Assembly: GCF_019175285.1 (NCBI RefSeq) | Contig: NC_056527.1 | Location: 113,098,742 to 113,162,741 of the forward strand | Source: Sceloporus undulatus | Taxonomy: Eukaryota; Chordata; Lepidosauria; Squamata; Phrynosomatidae | Direction of reading: 5' to 3' | DNA length: 64,000 nucleotides | Part shown: in pieces, positions 1-21,900 of the stretch | Layout: each line of letters opens with the position of its first letter | Position numbering within the stretch: position 1 is the stretch's first letter | The notes under the pieces: model-generated | Database searches by the model: none | Seen by the model: the letters and a program-made list of their open reading frames with translations, nothing else | What the model was told of the DNA's origin: nothing | Translations under genes and position numbers: made by a program

Positions 1-439
1 CTCATTAAAACAAAACAATTAAAACCAAATAGCTAAGAAAACAACATAAAATGTATAAACATATAATAGTTAAAATACGTGGAGAGATCTTGTAGCACCT
101 TTGAGACTCACTGAAAGAAACTGGCAGCATGAGCATGAGGGTCTTGTGCCCCTGACCCTAGCGAATATGGAGGGACAAGTGTGTATGAACACACTCCCCG
201 TATAAAAGCCTTCCTGACATGATGATACATTAACAACTCTCTCTGGCCTTTCTTTGCGAACAAAGATTCAGGAAGGACTCATCCATCCTGCGCTTTCTAC
301 AAGCGCGTTGATGACTAAAAAGGCCGATCCGGGATAATCAGGTCCGGTTGCAGAAAGCAGAGCGGAAAGTCTCCTTGTGTGATGTTTCCGGGTTGTGGTT
401 CTTTCTTCGTTGTCGTTTCTCTTCGAGACTCATTTGGCA

Positions 440-700
440 CAAATTTTCAAAAAAGGCTGGAGTATCGTAGATAGTGCGTCTCCATGCCTCCCAATGCGAG
501 GCCAGGGAGGACCATTGTTGGTGATCTAGTTGGCCAAGTATCTCTTGTATCTCTTCTTTGGAGCACCCCTCTTACGTGACCCATGGCGAGTCCACCGTAG
601 AGTATTACTTTTGGGAGGCGATGGCCCTCCATCCTAGAAACATGTCCTGCCCAACGCAGCTGCATGGCCTCAATGCTGGTGACCCCTGCTTACTCAAGGA
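440..700 (-). mobile_element. LINE (non-LTR) ORF2 C-terminal remnant
   Basis: On the minus strand the frame reads IEAMQLRWAGHVSRMEGHRL then PKVILYGGLA, a motif common at the end of reverse-transcriptase proteins of some non-LTR elements. The rest is degraded. The family is not assigned. Confidence 0.65.
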
Positions 701-934
701 CAACAACATTCACATTAACAACTATATAAACACTGATCAGATGGTAAAATGTGCTTTGTGATCTTTATTCCTGATTTCACTTGACTGCTATTCCACAAAG
801 CCAGATGCCTTTGTTCCTATTTCACTGATGGAGAAAACTTGAGTTTGAGACCTGATGAAAATATTGTAAGCTTTACACTCAGTTCACTTGGGGTCAGGAC
901 AGGACGGGTGGGAGCTTTTCCCCTGTAGACTCAC

Positions 935-1153
935 GTCCAAAATACACAGCAGAAACAATCCAGTTTGAGACCACTTTAACTTCCCTGGCTCAAAGCTAGG
1001 GAATTCTGGAAACTGTAGTTTTGTGAAACACTTAGTCTTCTCTGTCAGAGGACTCTGGTGCTACAATGAAGTGTAATACTAGGATTCTCTAACACTGAGC
1101 CAGGGCTGTTAAAGCGGTCTCAAACTGGATTATTTCTGCAGTGTGTTATGGGC
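935..1153. mobile_element. Fold-back MITE, family A (copy 1)
   Basis: A palindromic element of about 215 bp. The arms read GCAGAAACAATCCAGTTTGA and its complement TCAAACTGGATTATTTCTGC, with an inner GGAATTCTGG.AACTGTAG. It is non-coding and probably hAT-like by appearance. The same family recurs throughout the window. Confidence 0.8.
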
Positions 1154-2016
1154 CTCAGACAAAGGCAAACTGTTCTAGGCTTTCCTAGCTTGAGTATTCA
1201 TCCTCATCAATAACTTTTACCATCCTGACAGCACTGATTTTTTTGTTCACATATTCGTGTTCCGGTTCTCATCTCTGAAATGTTGGAGGGCAGGATATAA
1301 TAAAAGAATTTATGTTAAGTCATTTTGTCATCAATACCATGCTCTAATTTTATGAAGACAGTCAATCCATCACAACATGAACAGAAAATAATTGTCAAGT
1401 GTTTTGTGGGTTTTTCAGGCTATGTGGCCATGTTCTAGAAGGGATTATTCCTGTTTTGCCTGCATCTGTGGCTGGCATCTTCAGATCTCTGGCCTCTTCA
1501 GTTGCCGGCCATGAAAGCCTTCGAAATCTCTAGTCCTCTTTTATTTTCCAAATATGTAAATACGGATCCATACTAAAAGGTGGAGATATATGTCTATAAA
1601 TCAAAACCTAAAAGCTTTTTAGTAAGCTGAAAAAGAGTGAACCTGCCTCCCCAATAAATAAATTGGGCGGCAAATGTTTTAAGACTTCTAAAATATTACT
1701 TTTGCACAAAACACAAGAACAACAAGCACCAGCTACCATTTTAGAAATTGTCTCTTTATCTCACCTGCAAGAGGAAATGTTGCTGTTAAAATAGTGCTTC
1801 CTCTTGTCACCAAAAAACAAAGTATTATTTTCTTTCAGAACTACTGGTGCAGTTTCAGATCCAAATATAGGCATATGCTGTACACTCCTATTCAGGTTTA
1901 CTCAGAAAAAAAGCCTCTCATTACATTACAGACTAAGATTTTCTTACCCTTGACTCTAAGAAAACTAATACATGTGTGAAAAATTGTGGTTGTTGAATGC
2001 CTTCATATAATTTCTA

Positions 2017-2192
2017 ACTGACAGCAACCCCAAGGTGACAAGAATTGTTCAGAGCGTATTAGCCTTCCTTTGAGGTGAAAGAGCATGACTTGCCCAAGAT
2101 CACCAGTGGGTTTTGATGGCTGAACAGAGATATGAATCCTGGTTTTCAAAGTAGTAATGCAACACTCAAACCACTCTACCACACTAGCTCTT
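2017..2192 (-). mobile_element. tRNA-derived SINE with ACA tail (minus)
   Basis: Shares GCATGACTTGCCCAAGATCA, CAGTGGGTTT and AATCCTGG blocks with the other copies. The 5' end is degraded. Confidence 0.7.
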
Positions 2193-2407
2193 GTGTTCAA
2201 AATACTGTATAAATCTGTAATTAGCACCTCTGCATGTATCCTTGCCTTTCAGCAAACTGTGTCATGCAGTCTGCTCCTTTCCAAGATACTCTTCCTTTGC
2301 TGAATGGAGTCTTTGCCCTGCTTGTAATAATGCAAACATCTTCCTCTTGTTCACGTTCCCCTTGCATTTTCAATTGAAATGTCCACCAAACAGGCATACT
2401 CCAACAT

Positions 2408-2540
2408 AGCATGGCTGCAGAGGCTTACATTCAAAAGGTCCCACATTCAATTCCTAAACTCCAGTTATCAGGGAGCAGGTGATCTGCTCTCTGCCTGCAA
2501 CTCTAGACACAGGCTGGGCAAAGTGTAGCGCTGGGAAATG
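2408..2540 (+). mobile_element. Diverged tRNA-type SINE
   Basis: A box-B-like CCCACATTCAATTCC is followed by CCAGTTATCAGGGAGCAGGT, the layout of the SINE near 24733. Old and incomplete. Confidence 0.5.
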
Positions 2541-3016
2541 TATGTGGTCCACAAGGTTGTTTTTTGTGGCCTTCAACCCCTCCTGGTTCTCTGGACTGAC
2601 TTTTCTTGTTCTTCTCCAGACCTGTCCCTCCTAGATGGTTCCATGACTGGCAGATCACATTTTAAATAGGCTTGAAGACCTGCTGCAGTTTTTAAGATTA
2701 AAAAGCCCACCATTTTACAAAAGCAGTAGACTTTCCACTACTTCCAGATTTCTGATCAGCTTGTTGGCATTTCCGGGAGTTTGTGTGGCTCGTGGAAGGA
2801 TCCTAAAGCAGTTGTCTACTCCAGACTGGGTTACATGGACAAAAAGGCTGATCTGGAATAAGGCAGTCTCCTTTGCTTATCCCAGTTGCCTCAGATACTA
2901 GTGATGGCCCCAAAGGGTTCGACCACAGAGGAATGGGTGAGGGATGAGTCTTATATAACCTTTCCCTTCCCTCTACAGGTATAAAGGCATGCCAGAAAAA
3001 GTTGAACACAGAAATA

Positions 3017-3022
3017 TTTAAT
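3017..3022 (-). terminator. RAB2B: Candidate RAB2B poly(A) signal (ATTAAA)
   Basis: ATTAAA on the minus strand about 415 nt past the RAB2B stop. No canonical AATAAA was seen between the stop and this point. It is a position-based guess. Confidence 0.35.
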
Positions 3023-3436
3023 ATGGAGGAAAACAACAGTGAAGTACAGTTTAACGTCTAAAACTGGGGTAGATTAGCTTGGATGACTCCCAGGGTTCCA
3101 TGAACCCAAAGCAGGAGTGAAAATCTCTCAACAGCAGGAGAGAAAACCACTGAAGTAAAGGCACAAACTGAGGGAAGCACCTTTTCCCATAAGGAATGTC
3201 AGGAGGTGAACATAAAACCCACAGGCTCTCGAATAAACTGCTCATGCCTAGAAACAAATCTAGGTCCAAGATAGTCCTAGTCCTCATGCATAGAGGGAAG
3301 AAGTAGGCAGGGCTGGGGGAAGGTTGGATGGGCAGATCCCTGCCAGTACAGTGCCTGATATTGAACAAAAGAGAGAGACGAAATATCCTCTGAGCATTCA
3401 CAAGCTTTAACATCTCTGGCTAGATTTCAGGGGAAC

Positions 3437-15049
<11,613 letters not shown>

Positions 15050-15210
15050 GGCGCCGAGGCGCCCCCTAAAAGCCCCCAGCCCCGACCCAGAGGCCTCTCT
15101 AGCTCACTCCACGGCCACTGATCCCACTGCTCTCGCGCCCCCTGTTTAAAAGGGATGGCTAGGACACGCCTCCGCTTCCTTTGCGGCACTCTGGACTTCC
15201 GTTTCCGGTT

Positions 15211-15616
15211 TCTTCCTATTTAGGCCAGTATCAACGATTCCTCCCCTTTTTTAATCTTCCGTGACCGCTCTAGCCGCTTTTCCTCGTATTTTATGGTCCC
15301 ATTTCCGGCGACGCTCTAGGCATCCAACCTCCGCAGCCTCTATTCCCACCAACCTCCGCTTCCAGCCGTTAAAATTGGGCCAAGTCGGCTCTTAAGCCCC
15401 TCCCTCTTCCTTTCCCACTCTCTGATTCCCTTTTCCCATTATCTTCCTATTTACGCCAGTACAAACGATTCACTCCTTTTTTCCCGTGACCGCTCTAGCC
15501 TCGTCCTCTATGGCGCCTCATTTCCGGCGACGCTCTAGGCATCCCTGAAGCCGGCAGCCTCTCTATTGCCACCAACAAGGGACGTTAAAGAACTTTGGTC
15601 GAGTGGTCGGCTCTTT
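15211..15616. repeat. Tandem duplication inside the bidirectional promoter
   Basis: Two copies of about 180 bp lie at about 15211-15396 and 15442-15616, offset by about 231 bp. Shared blocks include TCTTCCTATTTA, CGATTC, CCGTGACCGCTCTAGCC, ATTTCCGGCGACGCTCTAGG and GTCGGCTCTT. Both copies keep the ETS-type TTCCGGCG core. Small indels and substitutions separate them, so the duplication is not recent. Confidence 0.85.
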
Positions 15617-15982
15617 GACGTCACATCCGGGGGAAACCTTAAAGCTGGCTGCTCTAGCGCGATAATAGAGCCGTCCTTCTCTACTGCTCTCCGCGCGGCG
15701 CTCTAGCCCCCTTCTCCCTCTCTCTCTCTTAACGGTGGGAGCGAAAGAAAGGAAGAGAGGAGCCGCCGCCGGGCGGAAGGGAAGCAATAGTCCCCTCAAT
15801 GCTAACACAGAGAAAGGCCCTACGAGGCAAAGCCGGGCGGAAGTGACGTCCATCGCCGGCCCTCGGTTGGGTGGGCGGAAGAGACTTCCGGCTCCGGGAG
15901 AAGAGAGGGGCAAAGAAAGAAGGGGGAGGCGGAGGGCGCGCGAGGCGGCGGCCCCGGGGTCTCCCTCGCCTCTCCCGCCGCC

Positions 15983-15988
15983 ATGGAG
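15983..15988 (+). CDS. TOX4: TOX4 coding exon 1 (Met-Glu only)
   Basis: ATGGAG followed at once by the donor GTGAGG, in the CpG island. The family N-terminus is ME-FPGGN, and FPGGN begins at the next exon. A six-base coding exon is easily missed. Confidence 0.92.
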
Positions 15989-18900
15989 GTGAGGGACCCC
16001 CGGCCGGGCTGCTCCCTCCGCTGGAGGAGACCCACGGCTCTGGCTGGGTTTCACAGCCCTTCTGGGAACGGTCCATGAGGGCAGGCTCTAAGGGGGAGCC
16101 AAGCCTTTTGTCTTGGAAAGGGTCGGGGAGGAGGCTGGGGGCTGCGTGGACCCTGCCTTCGCCAGAGATGTGTGCCTGGCTCCTATATGCTTGTAAAGGC
16201 TGCTCCTTGGTTCACAAAAGCAGAAGAGGGGTCGGGTGCAGGGTGGACATTCCCTTCCTCTGTATGCTTGCAAAGGCTCTTCCTAGATTCAGGGAAGGGG
16301 AGGAGGTTGCCAAAGATGTGTGCCTCGCTCCTATATGCTTGTAAAGGCTGCTCTTGGACTTGGGTAAAGGCAGGTAAAGATGAGGCCTAAGATGTGTGTC
16401 TGGCTCTCATCCTCCTGGATTCAGGGAGGGCTGTAAGACAGGTCAAGATGGGGCTCTACCCTGAAGGCCAGGGGAGGAGGTCGGGCACTGTGTGGACTCT
16501 CCCCTTGTCAAGGATGTCTGCCTGGCTCTTACATGCTTGTAAAGATTCAGAAACGCAGAAGAGGGGTCGGGTGCTGGGTGGACATTCCCTTCCCCTATAT
16601 GCTTGCAAAGGCTCTTCCCAGACTCAGGGAAGGGGAGGAGGCTGGGTGGTGTTGTGTATGGATGCTGCCATTGCCAAAGGTGCGTGTCTGGCTCTTACAT
16701 GCTTCTGGAGGCTTCTTCTGAATTGGGACAAGGCTGTAAGGCAGCTAAAGATGAGGCTCTACCCAGAAAGTGAAGGGAGGAGGTTGGGTGCTGCATATGG
16801 ACACTCCCCTTCCCAAAGATGCATGTCTGGCTCTTACGTAGTTATAAAAGCTGCTTTTGGATTTGGATAAAGGCAGCTAAAGATGAGGACTAAGATGCAT
16901 TGAAGGAAGGCTGTAAGGCAGGTAAAGACAAGGCTTTACCTTCAGGAAGGGGAGGAGACTGGGTGCTGTGGCATCCTTTGCCAAAGATGCGTGTCTGGCT
17001 CTTACATGCTTGCAAAGACTCTTCCTGAATTGGGAGAAAGCTGTAAGGCAGGTAAAGATGAGGCCTAACATGCATATCTGGCTCTTATATGTTAGTAAAG
17101 ACTCCTCTGGGAAGGCTGTAAGACAGGTAAAGATAGGGCCCTACCTTAAAGTTAAGGGTTGTGTAGACGCTCCCCTTGCCAAAGATGCGTGTCTGGCTCT
17201 TACATGCTTGTAAAGGCTGCTCTTGGATTCAGGTTAAGATTTGGTCCAAGATGCCTGCCACGCTCTTATCCTCCTGGGTTCAGGGAAGCCTGTGAGGCAG
17301 GTAAAGATGTGGCTCTACCTTGACGAAGGTGAGGAGGTTGGGTGCTGTGTGCATGCTCCCTTTGCCAAAGATGTGTGCCTGGCTCTTATATGCTTTTAAA
17401 GGCTGCTCTTGGATTTGGGTAAAGGCAGGTAAAGATGAGGCCTAAGATGTGTGTCTGGTTTATGTTCTTGGTTCAGGGAAACCTGTAAGGCAAGTAAAGA
17501 TAAAGCCTAATATGTGTGTCAGGTTCTTATCCTTCTGGATTGAGAGAAGGCTTTAAGGCAGGTTAAGATGGGGCTCTACCCTGAGGAAGGGGAGGAAGTG
17601 GACGTTTCTTTTGCCAAAGATGCACATCTGGCTTTTATATGCTTGTAAAGGCTCCTCCTGAACTGGGAGAAGACTGTAAGGCAGGTAAACATGAGGCCTA
17701 ACATGAATGTTTGTAAAGACTCCTCTTGGGTTCAGGGAAGGTTCTGAGGCAGGTAAACATGAGGACTAAAGTGTGTATCAGGTTCTTAATATGCTTGTAA
17801 AGATTCTTGGGTTCAGGGAAGGCTGTAAGGCAGGTAAAGATGAGGCTCTACCCTGAAGGTGGGGGAAGGAGTCTGGATGTGTGTGGATGCTGCTCTTGCC
17901 AAAGATGTGTGTCTGGCTCTTATATGCTTGTAAAGGCTGCTCTTGGATTCAGATAAAGGCAAGGCGTAAGATGCGTGTCTTGCACTTATCCTCCTGGGTG
18001 CAGGAAAGGCTGTAAGGCAGGTAAAGATGAGACTCTGTCCAAGGAAGGGGAGGCTGTTGGGTGCTGTGTGGATGCTCTCCTTACCAAAGATGCATGCCTG
18101 ACTCTCAAATGCTTGTAAAGGCTCCTCCTGGATTCAGGGAAGGGTGTAAGGCAGGTAAGATGAGGCCTAAGATGCTCTTACATGCTTGTGAAGACACCTG
18201 CTGAATTTGTGGAAAACTGTAAGGCAGGTAGAGATGAAGCTCTATCCCAAGGAAGAGGCTGAGGCTGGGGCTGTGTGGACGTTTCCTTCAGCTAAGATGC
18301 ATGTCTGGCTTTTATGTGAGTGTAGAGACTCCCCCTGAATTGGAGGAAGACAGTAAGGTAGGTAAAGGTGAAGCTGTACGCCAACACACAGGAAGAGGTT
18401 GGGTGCTGCGGACGTTTCTTTCACCTGTGCTGTGTAAGGTACTGCACTTAGGGCGGAAAAATGAAAAGCACAGATACAGGATGGGGGACACCTGGCTGAA
18501 TGAAACTACATGTGAAAGGGATCTAGGAGTCCAAGTAGACCACAAGTTGAACATGAGTTAACAGTGTGATGCGGCAGCTAACAAGGCCAATGCAATTTTA
18601 GGCTGCATCAATAGAAGTAGAGTGTCTAGATCAAGGGAAATAATAGTGCCTCTCTAGTCTGCTTTGGTCAGGCCCCACCTGGAATATTGTGTCCAGTTCT
18701 GGGCACCGCAATTCAGAAAGGATGTTGAGAAACTGGAGCATGTCCAAAGGAGGGCTACTAAAATGGTGAAGGGTCTGGAAACCATGTCCTATGAGGAATG
18801 ACTTAGGGAGCTGGGGGTGTTTAGCCTGGAGAAGAGAAGGTTAAGAGGTGATATGATAACCTTGTTTAAATATTTGAAGGGATGTCATATTGAGGAGGGA

Positions 18901-21900
18901 GCAAGCTTGTTTTCTGCTGCTCCAGAGACTAGAATGCGGAGCAATGGATGCAAGCTCCAGGAAAAGAGATTCCACCTCACCATTAGGAGGAACCTCCTGA
19001 CAGTAAGGGCTGTTTGACAGTGGAACAGACTCTCTCTGAGTGTGGCGGAGTCTCCTTCCTTAGAGGTCTTCAAACAGCGGATGGATGGCAATCTGTCTGG
19101 GATGCTTTGATTTAGATTTCCTGCATGCCAGGGGGTTGGACTGGATGGCCCTTGTGGTCTCTTCCAACTCTATGATTCTATGACATTTCCTTTCCCTAAG
19201 ATGTGTGTCTGGCTCTTATATGATTGTAAAGACTCCTCTTGAATTTGGAGAAGGGTGTCTGGCAGATAAAGATCATTCTCTGACCTGAGGAAGAGGAGGA
19301 AGTTGGGTGCTGTGTGGACATTTCCTTTCTCTCCATGCTTATAAAGACTCCTGGTTTCAGGAAAGGCTGTAAGGCAGGTAAAGATGAGGTCTAACACACA
19401 TGTTTGGCTTTTATATGCTTGTAAAGACTCCTTCTGGGTTGGGGGAAGAGTGTGAAGGAGGTAAAAATGAGGCTCTATCCTGAGGAAGGGGAGGACGTTG
19501 GGTGCTGTGTGGACGTTTCCTTTGCCTATATGCTTGCAAAGACTCCTTCTGGATTCAGGGAGGGCTGAAAAGCAGGTACAGATGAGGCTTTCCCCCCAAG
19601 GAAGGGGAGGAGGTTGGGGCTGTGTGGACATTTCTTTCACCTAAGATCCATGTTTGACTTTTATATGCGTTTAAAGACACCTGAAGCGACTGCAAGATTG
19701 GATTGGAAAAAGGAAACTGACACAGTGGGCAAAAAGTTAAGAGCAGCAACGAGGCAGGTTTGTGCGAGGGAGTATGTAGCTCGAAAAGTCAGGATAGGTG
19801 GAGTCCTGTAGAGCAATGGCTCCCAAATTTTGGTCCTCCCGCTCCCAGAATTCCTTACAGGTGGCTAACATGGCTGGGACTTCTGGGAGCTAAAGTCTGA
19901 AACATCTGGACAACCCTAGTTGGGAACCACAGCTGTAGGTACTTTGGTGGAATGGAGATAACAAGGTTTTGGTTGAGTGAAATGTTGCAAAGATGTGATC
20001 CCTGATGTGTATGGGAAGTGAAATCTGGAGTGGTATAGATGTGAGAGTCTAGGTCTAGCATGAACATGCATTACAGTGGACCCTCCCCTTACATGGGGGA
20101 TCTGTTCTGGATCTCCCTACGTAAGGGAAAATCCATGTATGTTCGCGTCTCATTGCAAACAATGGGGTGCATGCTCGCGGCTTGAGGCAGCACAGGCGTG
20201 TGCGCCATTACTTTTATCATCGCACAGCTTCTGCATGAGCTGGAAGCTGTATATAGTGCTCTCGCGTATGGTGTGGGCACACTGTATTTTGTAATATATT
20301 TACAAATATAGTCTGCTTTGTTGTTGTTACACCCCTTCGAGTCCATGTTGCGGCAAGACAATGGGTTGGCAAGATTTATTCAGAGGAGATTTGACATTGC
20401 CTTTGTGTAAGGCTGAGAGATTATGTATGATTCTAGAGACCAGACTTTAATTCCCTGCTTGGCCATGGAAACCCATGGGGTGACCTTGACTAAGTCACAT
20501 AATTTGAGTCCAGAAAACCCTGTGATATGTTGCCTTAGTGTTGAAATGACTTCAAGACACAGAACAACAACAAAGGCTGAGAGAGCATGTCTTGCCTAAT
20601 GTCACCCAGTGAGTTTCCTTAGCTGAATAGTGGTATTATCTCTGGCTTCTCAGAGTCCCAGTGCAGTACTGAAACTGCTACACTGCACTGTCCTTTCAAA
20701 TGTATGAGAGAGTGAATAGCTGAGTGAGTGCCTTTTGGGGGTGGGGGAAAAAGGAGAACCAGAGTGGTGTAGTGCTTTGAGTGTTGGACATACTCTGGAG
20801 ATCAGGATTTAGTGCCCCACTCTACCATGAAAATCCACTTGGTGACTGTGGGCAGGTCACACTCACACCCTCAGAAGATGGTAATTGGAACCCCCCTCTG
20901 AAAAAACTCGCCAAGGGAACCCTGTGATAGGGTCACCATAAGTCAGAATTGACTTGGAGGCCCACAACAGCAATGAGGAGATTGGAGCCACAGTAATATG
21001 GTGGTTTGAGTGTTAGACTGTGACTCTGGAGACCAGGGTTCAAATCCCAGCTTGGCCATGTAAATCCACTGGGTGATGTTGAGCAAGTCATGCTCTTAGT
21101 TTCAGAGGATGGCAATGCAAACCACCTCTGAAGAAACTTGCCAAGAAAACTCCATGATCAGGTCACCTTAGCATCCCCTTATATCGGAAAAGACTTGAAG
21201 TCACACTACAACAAAGAGGAGATAAAATTAATAAACCTTGAATTCTTTCACTCCTTGACTTTAGAGAAAGCTGTGTACCAGCTGTCCCCTGATACTTCGT
21301 TGCACTCAGCACTACTTATCTTACCCTTATTGTGTATTCCATATAGGCTGAATTACTAGTGTTGTGTGGTGATTTGAGTGTTGGACTAGGTTACTGGGAG
21401 GCCCGTGTTCAAATCCCTGCTCAAGCATGGAAACCTGGGTGACCTTGGGCAAGTTATATTCTCAGCTTCAGAGGGAGGCAAAGACAAAAACTCCTCTGAA
21501 CACATTCTCCCAGGAAAACCTTGTGAAGGCCTCTTTAGGGTTGTCATAACTCAGGAACAACTTGAAGGCGCACAACCACCACCACTGTGTGGATGGAGTG
21601 ATGTCTTTGTTCATCCACAAGGACAGGGTAGCTTGAGAGAGCCCTTATGCAGGGTATGCCCTGCAGTATCTTTCTGGGTGGAGATCGAAATGGTGTCTGG
21701 CTTGCATTTATTGGAAGGTAGCTTGGTGTTCAGTGGTGACCTATTTTTGAAAGCTGAACCTGGCCAGTTCTACTTGATACACAAGGGCCATTGTGTGTTC
21801 AGCTCGTGAAGTGGCTAGAGTAGGTTCAAAAACTGTTTTGTCTTTGACAGTGAGTGTGTATGTAATTTTTTGAAGACAACTGCATAGGCGTCCCAGAATA

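Larger units (their letters stand above)
1..3436. other. RAB2B 3' UTR and downstream intergenic repeats
   Basis: No coding exon is recognised, and CHD8, next in mammals, is not detected. Content is a retroelement end near 85-135, a LINE remnant (about 440-700), a fold-back MITE (935-1153), a repeat with GTGGGTTTTTCAGGCTATG near 1400-1500, a minus-strand tRNA-derived SINE (2017-2192), a diverged tRNA-type SINE (about 2408-2540) and the RAB2B 3' UTR (from 3436 down to perhaps 3000). Confidence 0.7.

Noticed and set aside
1-3436. Search for CHD8 (next gene after RAB2B in mammals)
   Set aside because: No SNF2, chromodomain or BRK-domain motif was seen on either strand. It probably lies further left.
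15563-16054. Long minus-strand open frames (up to 163 codons) in the CpG island upstream of TOX4
   Set aside because: GC-rich promoter sequence lacks stops by composition. The frames have no recognisable domain, overlap each other on both strands and lie across the 5' UTR/promoter.
16394-17213. Open frames of 60-158 codons within TOX4 intron 1
   Set aside because: They come from the minisatellite, whose unit happens to lack stops in some phases. No protein similarity was recognised and the frames drift with unit length.
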